A stretch of DNA of 64,000 bases from an uncultured Lachnospiraceae bacterium (lineage in GTDB: Bacteria > Bacillota > Clostridia > Lachnospirales > Lachnospiraceae). Shown here one piece after another: positions 42,659-51,488 of the stretch. Location: positions 1-64,000 of the forward strand of contig CAJTXP010000015.1 of the NCBI GenBank assembly GCA_910583615.1, in the 5' to 3' direction. The stretch's first letter is position 1, and every line of letters starts with the position of its first letter. The notes beneath the pieces are model-generated. The model made no database searches, was not told where the DNA came from, and was given only the letters and a program-made list of their open reading frames with translations. A program made the position numbers and the translations under genes.

Positions 42659-43540
42659 ATGTTTGAACGGACGGAAGATGCGAGAAGGCAGATATTACGG
42701 GATAAGCATACGCTGCTGGAAGGTTATGTGACAGAATATTTATTCGAACATCAGTTTTTGATAGAGAGAGAAAAAAGTTATACCAATGGCTGGTGGTCTG
42801 CCCTGAGAGGAAAAAAGAGATTTTTCTTTCTGGTGAAAGAAAAAATGAACGATCTGGATCAAAAAGTATTTGACCTGTTAAATTCCAGATATTCCTGTTG
42901 GCGGGCGTATCCTGAGAAGGAAAAGTGGTTTCTGTCTGATGGACGGAACAAAATGAGCGACAAAGAATTTTTGGCCAGATATAATCTTCAGGCGGTTCAT
43001 AATCAATTATCGGCAACCAGTGAGATAAGGGATACGAACCGACAAAACCAGTGTATTGAATTTTTTGAAAATCATCAGATAATGACAAAAATTGCTGTTG
43101 AAAGAAATTTTGCAGATAATTTTCTAACGGTTTATTTTAACAGTCCGGTTAATATGGATTATATCACAAGAAACGCCAATGGTGATTTGTGTGTTATGGA
43201 GATTAAATTCAAGTATGAAAACAAGGCGGGTTATTTTGGAATCAATGCCGGTCAGACGATGATGTTTGAGGAATTGGAGAAACTCGGATTTGAAATTCAT
43301 CACATGATTTTATATAACCATACCAAAGATAAAGATCTTTCGATTTTTGGTTTTCTGAATATGAAAACTTTGAAAAAATACTGGTTGTACAGCAGGCTTA
43401 CGGATTTTGCAGACCGGAAAAAGAGTACGGCGCCTGCAGAAACTTCGGTGGACGGAACAAAAAGACAGGCATATTATTTATTTGGAATGGATGAAATGTC
43501 AGCCAAATATTCTCTTAAACAGCAGGCGGAAACAGAATGA
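42659..43540 (+). CDS. Hypothetical protein with a possible PD-(D/E)XK nuclease core
   Basis: I do not recognise this 293-residue protein. Residues about 165-215 contain MDYITRNANGDLCVMEIKFK, an Asp-x(n)-E-x-K arrangement within predicted beta strands, then GINAGQTMMFEELEKLGFEIHH, a layout common in restriction-like nucleases. The N-terminal part is basic and aromatic (YTNGWWSALRGKKRFFFLVK) and could bind DNA. It stands alone between the NERD-helicase and the methyltransferase, with its own putative promoter, so it may be a third nuclease of the restriction cassette or an independent defence gene. Confidence 0.55.
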   Translation: MFERTEDARRQILRDKHTLLEGYVTEYLFEHQFLIEREKSYTNGWWSALRGKKRFFFLVKEKMNDLDQKVFDLLNSRYSCWRAYPEKEKWFLSDGRNKMSDKEFLARYNLQAVHNQLSATSEIRDTNRQNQCIEFFENHQIMTKIAVERNFADNFLTVYFNSPVNMDYITRNANGDLCVMEIKFKYENKAGYFGINAGQTMMFEELEKLGFEIHHMILYNHTKDKDLSIFGFLNMKTLKKYWLYSRLTDFADRKKSTAPAETSVDGTKRQAYYLFGMDEMSAKYSLKQQAETE

Positions 43541-43567
43541 TAATGGAGTTGTAAAAGACGGAAATAT

Positions 43568-43596
43568 TTGCTTTTTTACACATATGAGTGTATAAT
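43568..43596 (+). promoter_or_regulatory. Methyltransferase promoter with inverted repeat
   Basis: -35 TTGCTT (43568-43573), 17-bp spacer, -10 TATAAT (43591-43596). An inverted repeat TACAC-N6-GTGTA (43577-43592) lies in the spacer and touches the -10. Same half-site spacing (N6) as the repeat at 42583, though a different sequence. Possible autoregulatory site. Confidence 0.55.
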
Positions 43597-43642
43597 AAGG
43601 GAAAAATCAGGTACAGGATAATTCCCAGGAGTAATATAAAAA

Positions 43643-44797
43643 ATGAAGCAGGTACATTTTAGATTCGATGACAGTCTGTACTGTCTGGTAGAAGCCTATC
43701 TTGAGGATACGAAGCAGTCGCTGCAGGACTGTATGAGAGAGGCTTTGATATCTTACGTGAGTTCCGCAAGAAAAAAGGCCAGGAAGGACAGGGAAGGAAA
43801 ATTTACTTTTATAGATCTGTTTGCAGGCATTGGCGGAATGAGGATCGCGTTTGAAAGAGCGGGAGGCAGCTGTGTGTATTCCAATGAGTGGAACAAGTAC
43901 AGCCAGCAGACCTATCTCGCCAATTTTGCCGAGCAGCCGGAAGGAGATATTACGCAGGTAAATGCAGAAGATATTCCGGATCATGATATCCTGGTGGCCG
44001 GTTTTCCGTGTCAGCCGTTTTCCATCGCAGGGGTGTCGAAGAAAAACAGTCTTGGACGGGCTACCGGTTTTGAAGATAAGACACAGGGGACGTTGTTTTT
44101 TGACGTATGCAGGATTCTTCAGGCAAAACGTCCGCGGGCGTTTATGCTGGAAAATGTAAAAAATCTGTGCAGCCATGACAGGGGCAGAACCTTTAAAGTG
44201 ATTCGGGAATCTCTGGATGAATTGAATTATGAAGTGTTTTACAAAGTCCTGGACGGACAGAATTATGTGCCGCAGCACAGAGAACGTATTCTGATCGTGG
44301 GGTTTGACCGGGAGCGGTATGGCAGGGAGTATGCATTTGATTTTCAAATTACGCCGGTATTGCCGAAGCCCTGTATGAGAACGATTCTGGAAAGCAACGT
44401 GGATGATAAATATACGCTTTCCGATAAACTGTGGACCTATCTTCAGAACTATGCGGCGAAGCATAAAGCGGCGGGCAATGGATTTGGATATGGAATCGCA
44501 CCGCTGGATGGAGTGGCGAGGACCATCAGCGCCCGTTATTACAAGGACGGTTCCGAGATCCTGATCGCACAGGAGGGGAAAAATCCCCGCCGCCTGACTC
44601 CGCGGGAGTGCGCCAGACTGCAGGGATTCCCGGACAGCTTTAAAATCCCGGTATCCGATACGCAGGCGTATAAACAGTTTGGAAATTCGGTTGTGGTTCC
44701 TCTGATGGCAGAGGTTGCGGAGTTGATCGTGAAAGAACTGGAGCGTCTGGAAGAAGCGGTAGAAGAGGAGGAGCCCGGATGCCGGAAAATAATCTGA
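43643..44797 (+). CDS. DNA (cytosine-5)-methyltransferase with N-terminal ribbon-helix-helix-like domain
   Basis: A 384-residue C5-methyltransferase. Residues 1-50 (QVHFRFDDSLYCLVEAYLED, then LQDCMREALISYV) look like a ribbon-helix-helix DNA-binding domain. The enzyme follows: motif I FIDLFAGIGGMRIAFE (about 56), motif IV VAGFPCQPFSIAG with the catalytic Cys (about 121), motif VI MLENVKNL, motif VIII VPQHRERILIVGF, motif IX ARLQGFPDSFKI and motif X YKQFGNSVVVPLM. It should protect the sites cut by the EcoRII-like enzymes downstream. EcoRII/SsoII-group methyltransferases are known to repress their own operons through N-terminal extensions, so the extra domain may do this here. Confidence 0.9.
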   Translation: MKQVHFRFDDSLYCLVEAYLEDTKQSLQDCMREALISYVSSARKKARKDREGKFTFIDLFAGIGGMRIAFERAGGSCVYSNEWNKYSQQTYLANFAEQPEGDITQVNAEDIPDHDILVAGFPCQPFSIAGVSKKNSLGRATGFEDKTQGTLFFDVCRILQAKRPRAFMLENVKNLCSHDRGRTFKVIRESLDELNYEVFYKVLDGQNYVPQHRERILIVGFDRERYGREYAFDFQITPVLPKPCMRTILESNVDDKYTLSDKLWTYLQNYAAKHKAAGNGFGYGIAPLDGVARTISARYYKDGSEILIAQEGKNPRRLTPRECARLQGFPDSFKIPVSDTQAYKQFGNSVVVPLMAEVAELIVKELERLEEAVEEEEPGCRKII

Positions 44798-45966
44798 ATA
44801 AAGCTGTAAAATCTGTTTTTGAAAGTGAAAAGGCATTCTGTAAATTTCTTTCGGCAAATGATACCGGGGCGACCGGAGCGCATCAGGTCGGTATTCTGGT
44901 GTCGAAATCGGCAGTCAGTATCCTGTTTGATCAGAGTCTGGAAGGCGAGACCATTTTGAAAAGAATGGTGGAGATCAGATGGCAGAACGGACTGACTACC
45001 CAGAGCTGTTTTACCTATTATAAAAGTAAAAATGAATTGAGAATTACCCGGTTTGGGAGAAATTTTCCGTATCTGAATCCGGATCAAACTGGCGCGTTAT
45101 TTGTACTCACCAGACAAAACAGGGAAGAATACAGCGGATTTTTCCTTGAAACGGAAGAAGAAATCGAAGAGTTTTTAAATACTTTTAATCTTGGTCCCAC
45201 GGAAACCAACGGTCTGATTGATGTGAAACAAAGCCTTCCGGAAAGCAGAGAGAAGGCAGAGATACAGAATTTTATCGATCATCTGACTGTCGAATTTCCA
45301 TTGTCCAGGGAAATGTCAGAGGCAGCAAGAAGGATACGGGACCGTGTGTACGGCCAGACGGATTATGTACTGTCGGATCCGGATCAGGCGGTCATTGAGT
45401 GGACCAATACAGAGTATTCTCTTTTCCGCGCGCTGGAATATGCCAGATATGGAACGGTCATATCCGGAGGATTTGAAAATGTAGATGATTTTGTCAGTAT
45501 GGCAAATATGGTATTAAATCGTAGAAAAAGCAGAGCGGGAAAAAGTCTGGAGCATCACCTGGCGGCTGTTTTTGACAAAAACGGGATTGCATATACGCCG
45601 CAGGCAGTTACGGAAGGGAACAAGAAACCGGATTTTTTATTTCCCTGTCAGGAAGCATATCATGATCCCTCTTTTCCCGTTGAACGGCTTGCCGTACTGG
45701 CGGCAAAAACCACATGTAAAGACCGCTGGAGGCAGGTTCTGAATGAGGCCGACCGGTTGAAGGACGGACCGAAATACCTGTGTACTCTGCAGCAGGGAAT
45801 TTCTCCCGCGCAGATGGATGAAATGCAGGCGGAAAATGTGGTGCTTGTGGTGCCGAAACCGTATATCAGATTTTATCCGTCGGACAGGCGGGACAGGATC
45901 TGGACTCTGCGCAGATTCATTGAATATATGAAGGAGATCGAGGAGAAGAAATGGCCGATACTGTAA
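44779..45966 (+). CDS. EcoRII-like type II restriction endonuclease
   Basis: A 395-residue nuclease with both EcoRII parts. The N-terminal effector-binding domain has CKFLSANDTGATGAHQVGIL (residues about 20-39). The C-terminal catalytic EcoRII-C domain has NRRKSRAGKSLEHHL (about 246), KKPDFLFPCQEAY (about 282) and LAAKTTCKDRWRQVLNEADR (about 307), giving the D...K active site. EcoRII itself cuts before CCWGG and needs two sites; the exact site here is unknown. It starts inside the methyltransferase end (19-bp overlap) and its end overlaps vsr. Confidence 0.87.
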   Translation: MPENNLNKAVKSVFESEKAFCKFLSANDTGATGAHQVGILVSKSAVSILFDQSLEGETILKRMVEIRWQNGLTTQSCFTYYKSKNELRITRFGRNFPYLNPDQTGALFVLTRQNREEYSGFFLETEEEIEEFLNTFNLGPTETNGLIDVKQSLPESREKAEIQNFIDHLTVEFPLSREMSEAARRIRDRVYGQTDYVLSDPDQAVIEWTNTEYSLFRALEYARYGTVISGGFENVDDFVSMANMVLNRRKSRAGKSLEHHLAAVFDKNGIAYTPQAVTEGNKKPDFLFPCQEAYHDPSFPVERLAVLAAKTTCKDRWRQVLNEADRLKDGPKYLCTLQQGISPAQMDEMQAENVVLVVPKPYIRFYPSDRRDRIWTLRRFIEYMKEIEEKKWPIL

Positions 45967-46403
45967 GCCCGGAGCAGCGAAGCAGAAATATGTCTGCGAT
46001 TCGTTCCAAAAATACCAGACCGGAAATCTATTTCAGGAAACTTCTGTTTTCAGAAGGGTACCGCTATCGTCTTAACAATAAGCAGGTTCCGGGACACCCG
46101 GATATCTATCTGAAAAAATATAATACAGCGGTTTTTGTACACGGCTGTTTCTGGCACAGACATGATGGATGTAAATATGCATACACGCCGAAGTCAAGAA
46201 TCGAATTCTGGATGAAGAAATTTGAAAATAATCAGAGAAGAGACAAAGAAGTGACGAAAGAACTTTCATCCGAACATATCAAGCAGCTGATTATCTGGGA
46301 ATGCACGATCAAACAGATGAACCGTAACCGTGGGAAGGAAAGAGAAATACTGGGACGTGCAGAACTGTTTCTGGAATCCGAAGAGCTGTATCTGGAACTG
46401 TGA
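45951..46403 (+). CDS. vsr: Very short patch repair endonuclease
   Basis: A 150-residue Vsr nuclease: SPEQRSRNMSAIRSKNTRPE at the N-terminus, the metal-binding Asp in PGHPDIYLKKYNTAVFVHGC, then FWHRHDGCKYAYTPKSR. It nicks next to T in T:G mismatches that arise when 5-methylcytosine deaminates, the usual companion of Dcm/EcoRII-type methylation, and so supports a C5 modification at these sites. Full length. Overlaps the upstream nuclease gene by 16 bp. Confidence 0.94.
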   Translation: MADTVSPEQRSRNMSAIRSKNTRPEIYFRKLLFSEGYRYRLNNKQVPGHPDIYLKKYNTAVFVHGCFWHRHDGCKYAYTPKSRIEFWMKKFENNQRRDKEVTKELSSEHIKQLIIWECTIKQMNRNRGKEREILGRAELFLESEELYLEL

Positions 46404-46419
46404 GAAAGGGGGAAACCAG

Positions 46420-47664
46420 TTGAAAATCGGATATCTGTCCAGTTGTTTTGCGGGAATTGCCGGGAAACAGCTTTCAAAAGTCGAGGCGAAGCTTTTATGC
46501 AGTAATCAACATGAATTTAACGGCGACAGGGGACTTAGAACACTTTTGGGAACCGGGAACGGGCGGCAGAGATTTCAGACGACATTTTTGTACATGAGCG
46601 ATCTGGAAGTGATCCATCGGGAAGGTGAGATGACCTGGTATGACGCCAGAGAGAAGAATCTGTCCAGGACAGAATGGCGTCTGTATTTTCCGACAACAGA
46701 TGTGATGCTGAAAGCAAAGGAAAAAGATACGCTGATTATATGCAGGAAAACGGATGGAACGCTTCTGGTTATCATAGCGCAGAGCGGAGATACCGTTGAA
46801 AATCAGTTGAAATGGCTGTTTGGTATTCGGCAGGAGGAGCAGTCGGAATTTGATGTCAAAGATACATTTCCATCCTGCGACGATGGTCTGGATTTTGTTG
46901 CCGGCATTATTCTCGAACAGATCGGGATAGAACCGGACTGTGCGGTTGGCAGCAGTTATCTGGAAGAAATGATTTCAAAATTCGGCGGCAGTTTTCCTTC
47001 CACCAGAGAGTTTTCTGAATATGCAAGAAATACGCTGGACGATGTGGATTCGGTCTCGGATCCGGATGATTCTCTGCTGAGGTGGATGGAAAGGGAAGAA
47101 ATTCTGTTTCGAACGCTGGAAAGACATATGGTGGCCGAGCGGCTGAAGCAGGGGTTTGTCAGTGAGGACGGGGTGGATGTGGATGATTTTATCCGTTTTT
47201 CTCTGTCCGTTCAGAACAGGAGAAAAAGCAGGGCAGGACACGCGTTTGAAAATCATGTGGAGAAGCTTTTGATCGATCATGGAATATACTACAGCCGAAA
47301 TCCGGTGGTGGAAAAGAATAAGCATCCTGATTTCCTGTTTCCGGATATCAGGGCTTATTACGATCGAAGTTTTCCGGCATCCTGCCTGACCATGCTTGGG
47401 GTAAAAAGTACCTGTAAGGACCGGTGGCGCCAGATCCTGTCAGAAGCGGACAGAATTGAAAGAAAACATCTTCTGACGCTGGAAGCGGCAATCAGCGAGA
47501 ATCAGACAGAGGAAATGAAGGCCGGCAGGATACAGCTGGTATTGCCGGAAAAAATTCATGCTACCTATACAAAGGAACAACAAAAATGGCTGTACAGTGT
47601 GGAAGGTTTTCTGAACGAAGTCAAAGAAAGACAGAACATCTGCGGCTGGGTCCCGGGAATATGA
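46420..47664 (+). CDS. Second EcoRII-C-type restriction endonuclease
   Basis: TTG 46420 follows AAAGGGGG and gives a 414-residue protein; the frame is open further upstream only through the vsr end. The C-terminal domain parallels the first nuclease: NRRKSRAGHAFENHVEKL (about 267), KHPDFLFPDIRAYYDRSFP (about 303) and VKSTCKDRWRQILSEADRIE (about 330). The N-terminal ~200 residues are different and lack the NDTGATGAHQVG motif, so this copy likely has another effector domain or a different target. Two related nucleases beside one methyltransferase is unusual. Confidence 0.83.
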   Translation: MKIGYLSSCFAGIAGKQLSKVEAKLLCSNQHEFNGDRGLRTLLGTGNGRQRFQTTFLYMSDLEVIHREGEMTWYDAREKNLSRTEWRLYFPTTDVMLKAKEKDTLIICRKTDGTLLVIIAQSGDTVENQLKWLFGIRQEEQSEFDVKDTFPSCDDGLDFVAGIILEQIGIEPDCAVGSSYLEEMISKFGGSFPSTREFSEYARNTLDDVDSVSDPDDSLLRWMEREEILFRTLERHMVAERLKQGFVSEDGVDVDDFIRFSLSVQNRRKSRAGHAFENHVEKLLIDHGIYYSRNPVVEKNKHPDFLFPDIRAYYDRSFPASCLTMLGVKSTCKDRWRQILSEADRIERKHLLTLEAAISENQTEEMKAGRIQLVLPEKIHATYTKEQQKWLYSVEGFLNEVKERQNICGWVPGI

Positions 47665-48047
47665 AAACCATAGAAGTTGTCGCCGCCATTATCACCCACA
47701 ACGACCAGATCTTTGCCACTCAGCGCGGGTACGGCGAGTTCAAGGACGGCTGGGAGTTTCCCGGAGGAAAGATGGAGCCGGGAGAGACGCCGCAGCAGGC
47801 ACTGGTGCGGGAGATCCGGGAAGAACTGGACACCGAGATCGAGGTAGGAAGCCTGGTGGAGACGGTAGAATATGATTATCCGAACTTCCACCTGACCATG
47901 CACTGTTTTCTGTGTACGATCCGCTCCGGTGAACTGGTGTTAAAAGAACACGAAGCGGCGAAATGGCTGACCAGAGAGGAACTGGACAGTGTGGACTGGC
48001 TGCCGGCGGATGTGAAGGTTGTGGAGAAGTTGAAGGCTTTTGTATGA
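47661..48047 (+). CDS. MutT-family Nudix hydrolase (8-oxo-dGTP diphosphatase-like)
   Basis: ATG 47661 overlaps the preceding stop (ATGA), fixing the start. The 128-residue protein begins KTIEVVAAIITHNDQIFATQ and has a complete Nudix box, GGKMEPGETPQQALVREIREEL (in two parts, residues about 34-56). The short MutT form removes oxidised nucleotides or other nucleoside diphosphate derivatives. Its coupling to a restriction enzyme gene is odd for a housekeeping function, but small Nudix genes do occur next to Vsr/restriction genes. Confidence 0.9.
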   Translation: MKTIEVVAAIITHNDQIFATQRGYGEFKDGWEFPGGKMEPGETPQQALVREIREELDTEIEVGSLVETVEYDYPNFHLTMHCFLCTIRSGELVLKEHEAAKWLTREELDSVDWLPADVKVVEKLKAFV

Positions 48048-48109
48048 TAACGAAGAACTGCAGCAGCGAAGCACTATAATGAGGAAAAAGGAAGAAGAAA
48101 GGAAAACCC

Positions 48110-48448
48110 ATGAAAACCAGAAAACAGGCGATTACCTACTGCCTTACCTTCCCGTACACCTATGAGGATTATCCTTTCCATGATTCCAACTGGACCTGCA
48201 TGCGGATCCGGACCACCAACCGGATCTTTGCGTGGATTTTTGAGCGGGAGGAGCATATCTGGGTCAACGTGAAGTGCGATCCCCAGTGGCGGGATATGTG
48301 GAGGCAGGCGTATAAGTCGGTGCTCCCTGCGTATCACATGAACAAGAAGCACTGGAATTCCCTGATCCTGGACGGGACCATACCGGAGGACGATATCAGA
48401 AGGATGATCGCGGAGAGCTACGATCTGTGCGCGAAAAAGCAGACATGA
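48110..48448 (+). CDS. MmcQ/YjbR-family protein
   Basis: A 112-residue protein of the MmcQ/YjbR family (CyaY-like fold), seen in YPFHDSNWTCMRIRTTNRIF, WVNVKCDPQWRDMWRQAYKS, YHMNKKHWNSLILDGTIPED and the closing RRMIAESYDLCAKK. The family is annotated DNA-binding, but its function is not settled. The stop overlaps the start of the TerB-like gene, so it may be co-expressed with the Shango-like set or simply lie in front of it. Confidence 0.88.
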   Translation: MKTRKQAITYCLTFPYTYEDYPFHDSNWTCMRIRTTNRIFAWIFEREEHIWVNVKCDPQWRDMWRQAYKSVLPAYHMNKKHWNSLILDGTIPEDDIRRMIAESYDLCAKKQT

Positions 48449-50154
48449 AAAAAGGGGAAAAGAATCAGAAAAAGGATTCCATGAACCTGCAGAAGATGTA
48501 TGAGCAGAGGCTGACGCCGCAGCGAAAGGTGGAGGCCTTTCGCAGGTATGTGATCAAATTAAAGCAGCAGCGGAATTTTGGGCGGGATTTGAGTTATTAT
48601 GAATATGTGCAGGCGGATATCCGTCTGTTCCGTGAGGAGGCCCTGTATATGAAAGGGCTGCAGGTCGAGTACGACACGCATGTACGTCTGTCGAAGGAGA
48701 TTCGCTGTCTGGAGGAGATGACAGATGAGCAGATTCTCTGCTATTATGCTCTGGTAAAGCGGTTTCAGCAGCATGTGATCGGGCGGGTGGACATGCGTTA
48801 CGCCAGATATTATCTTCTGGAGCTTTCCAACCTGATCTATCAGGATACGCCCAGGGAAGCCTGTGAGGCCATGTTTTCCTTCCAGGATGCTCTGGAGGCG
48901 GAGGCCGGCGGGAAGATCAGCGGGGAAAGCATGGAATATTTCCATACCGTCTGCAGGCTTTTCATGCTTGCGTTTCCGGAAATGATGCCGGAAATGATCG
49001 GGCGGCTGGAAGAGCGGACCGGCAGGGACTGGAGCGGACGGGTATATGAAGCGATCGAAAAGGGAGCATATGAAGCGGCCGGCGCTTTTGTCAGACAGAA
49101 CGCCCGCGGCCTGAAGGAAACAGAACGGCATCCGGAAAAGGAATATGCCGTCCATACGTGGAAGGCACTTCCATATGTGTTTCGGATGCTGGAGCGGGAT
49201 CTGGCGGCATATGATTTCCGGCATATGATTTTGAACGGTTTTTATGCATCCATGTATATCGGGGAGTATCCGGTGATGTGCGGCGGATCGAGGGAGCGGC
49301 GGACCGTTCAGGTATCCAGATATATGTACTATGAATACCAGGATTTTTCCGATTACTGGAAATTCTGGTATTATGTACTGCGGGAGAGCGTACAGGATCT
49401 GCTGTGCGCCATCTATCAGTGTACAGAGAGCCGGATGCGGTGGCATATGAAAGCCTCTCCCAGAAAAGGTTCTGCGAACCGGATCATTGGCAAGGCATAC
49501 GTGTCCGGCACGGATCGGCCTGAGGATGTGGCGAAGATCAAGGCGCTTCTGCAGGATGAGCAGTTCCAGAGCTCCATTGAGGACGGGGTGCTTGATTATC
49601 TGACGACGGAGGAAGTCTCTCTGCCGGAGCGGAAGCGGTGCAGCAGAAAAAAGATGGATGGGAAGGTAGAGGAGCTGGACTATGAAGAAATTCAAACGGC
49701 TTCTGTCATCGACCGGGACAGGCTTTTGCAGGCGAAAGAAGATGCGGAGCAGGTCCTGGGGATGCTGAGCGAAGGGGAGATCGAATATGAGCCGGAGCCT
49801 GTGACGGCCAAAGGAAAAAGATCAGCTGCCGATACTTTGCATATAGACGGCATGGAATCCACGGAGCTGGAAGAAAACAGAACATCCGGCATGCGTCAGG
49901 AAGCAGAACCGGTTTCCGTCACCTTCACCGCTGCCGAAAAAGAGTACTTACGTTTTCTGCGCACCGGCGACCGGGCGGCTGCAGAGGAGCATCTTCATAC
50001 GCTGCAGATGCCGGAGGCGGTGATGATGAAACAGATCAACCACAAGGCGCTGGAACTTTTTGGAGATTTCCTGCTGGAGAGGGAAGCGGGCAGGATCTGC
50101 ATACTGGAAGATTATGAAGAAGAAGCGGACAGAATATTGGGAGAGGGACTGTGA
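48445..50154 (+). CDS. sngA: Shango-like subunit A (TerB-type domain protein)
   Basis: ATG 48445 overlaps the previous stop (ATGA); ATG 48481, with AAGGA at good spacing, is an alternative. The 569-residue protein is helical: residues about 40-130 (YYEYVQADIRLFREEALYMK), a middle part, and a C-terminal piece (FTAAEKEYLRFLRTGDRAAA...NHKALELFGDFLLE) that looks like a TerB C-terminal domain. It is followed by a BrxD-like ATPase and an Lhr-like helicase, the composition reported for the Shango phage-defence system. The assignment rests mostly on this gene order, so the symbol is tentative. Confidence 0.65.
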   Translation: MKKGEKNQKKDSMNLQKMYEQRLTPQRKVEAFRRYVIKLKQQRNFGRDLSYYEYVQADIRLFREEALYMKGLQVEYDTHVRLSKEIRCLEEMTDEQILCYYALVKRFQQHVIGRVDMRYARYYLLELSNLIYQDTPREACEAMFSFQDALEAEAGGKISGESMEYFHTVCRLFMLAFPEMMPEMIGRLEERTGRDWSGRVYEAIEKGAYEAAGAFVRQNARGLKETERHPEKEYAVHTWKALPYVFRMLERDLAAYDFRHMILNGFYASMYIGEYPVMCGGSRERRTVQVSRYMYYEYQDFSDYWKFWYYVLRESVQDLLCAIYQCTESRMRWHMKASPRKGSANRIIGKAYVSGTDRPEDVAKIKALLQDEQFQSSIEDGVLDYLTTEEVSLPERKRCSRKKMDGKVEELDYEEIQTASVIDRDRLLQAKEDAEQVLGMLSEGEIEYEPEPVTAKGKRSAADTLHIDGMESTELEENRTSGMRQEAEPVSVTFTAAEKEYLRFLRTGDRAAAEEHLHTLQMPEAVMMKQINHKALELFGDFLLEREAGRICILEDYEEEADRILGEGL

Positions 50155-51488
50155 TGGAACAGCGGGTAAATAAAAGAATCGCAAAGACGATCCTTCATGC
50201 GTTGGCGGGGGGAACCGTGCCGGACAACGGACTTAAGTACATTGCGGTGGGCCGCAGGGACGAGGTGGCGGCCATCGTTCACGATATGGAGCAGGTGGCG
50301 GACGGGTATTCCACCTTCCGGCTGCTGGAGGGCGCCTACGGGACCGGCAAGAGTTTTATGGCGAAGCTCATCAAGAACGAAGCGCTGCTCCGCGGATTTG
50401 TGGTAATGGAGTGCGAGCTGGCGCCGGAGCGGAAACTGTGCGGCACGAAACGGGAAGGGCTGGAGACGTACCGGTGCCTTTTATCCCGCATGAGCACCAG
50501 AACCTGTCCGTCGGGAGATGCGCTGGAGGAAGTGCTGGACACCTGTCTCTACAACTGGCAGGAACGAGCCAGGGAGAAAGGGCTTAAGGAAGACGGCGAA
50601 ATACTGGAAGACATTCTGGAATCCGGTCAGGCGATTCGGAGGAAAATCGAGGCGCTGCCCCATGGATTCGATTTTTACGAGGCGCTGCTCCAGTATATCA
50701 GGGGCTATCTTCTGAAGGAGCCGGAGCGAAAGAACCATGCGCTCCGCTGGATGCGGGGGGAGTACCGGAACCGTACGGAGGCAAAAAAGGCGCTGGGGGT
50801 CAATGCGGTCATCACCGACGGAGACTGGTTTTCCTACATGAAGATCTGGGCGCTCTTTGTCCGGGAAATCGGCTACGCCGGCATTTACCTTCTGCTGGAT
50901 GAACTGACCCAGATTACGCGAAATATCGTGCATGCCGTCACAAGAGAGCACAATTTTGAACGGCTGTTGTCGATCTACAATGACTGTTATGGAAATGAAG
51001 CCCGGTACATGGGGATCATCCTGTGCGGGATCCCCTCGTCGATCCACGACCGGAAGCGTGGGATTTTTTCCTATGAGGCGTTAAAAAGCCGCCTGTCCAA
51101 TTCCGCTTTGCAGGGCGACGAGATCTACCATGCTCCGATCATCCGTCTGTCCATGCTGACGAAGGAAGAATTTGTGGCGCTTTTGGAACGGCTGGAGCGG
51201 ATGCATGCGCTTCTTCACGATCGGGAGGAGTATTTCTCCGAGGAGGAGCGGATCCGGTTTGTAGACTATGAATACCGGCGGATCGCGGCGGCCAGTCATC
51301 TGACGCCCCGGGAATTTATCCGGGATTTCCTGACGATCCTGGATCTGAAGAGCGATGTGCGCCCGGAAGACCGGATGGAGGATTTCCTGAACGGACAAAA
51401 AGGGATCTGCATGAGCAGTTCCATGATCGGGGCAGAAGACATGGAGGCGCCTGCGGGCGCCGGAAAATATGAAGGATTTACCTTATGA
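50154..51488 (+). CDS. sngB: Shango-like subunit B (BrxD-type P-loop ATPase, DUF2791)
   Basis: ATG 50154 shares a base with the previous stop (TGATG); GTG 50151 is also possible. The 444-residue ATPase has GGTVPDNGLKYIAVGRRDEV, Walker A LEGAYGTGKSFMAKLI (about 58), and Walker B GIYLLLDELTQITRN (about 241), followed by GIILCGIPSSIHDRKRGIFS. This is the DUF2791/BrxD layout, also used as SngB in Shango. It probably couples ATP use to the helicase encoded next. No pglZ or brxL is present, so this is not BREX. Confidence 0.78.
   Translation: MEQRVNKRIAKTILHALAGGTVPDNGLKYIAVGRRDEVAAIVHDMEQVADGYSTFRLLEGAYGTGKSFMAKLIKNEALLRGFVVMECELAPERKLCGTKREGLETYRCLLSRMSTRTCPSGDALEEVLDTCLYNWQERAREKGLKEDGEILEDILESGQAIRRKIEALPHGFDFYEALLQYIRGYLLKEPERKNHALRWMRGEYRNRTEAKKALGVNAVITDGDWFSYMKIWALFVREIGYAGIYLLLDELTQITRNIVHAVTREHNFERLLSIYNDCYGNEARYMGIILCGIPSSIHDRKRGIFSYEALKSRLSNSALQGDEIYHAPIIRLSMLTKEEFVALLERLERMHALLHDREEYFSEEERIRFVDYEYRRIAAASHLTPREFIRDFLTILDLKSDVRPEDRMEDFLNGQKGICMSSSMIGAEDMEAPAGAGKYEGFTL

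Noticed and set aside
30525..44797. Standard class 2 DISARM including the C5-methyltransferase
   Set aside because: The methyltransferase sits with its own nucleases and vsr behind a separate promoter, no drmC is present, and extra Hsp70 and helicase genes are part of the DrmAB operon.
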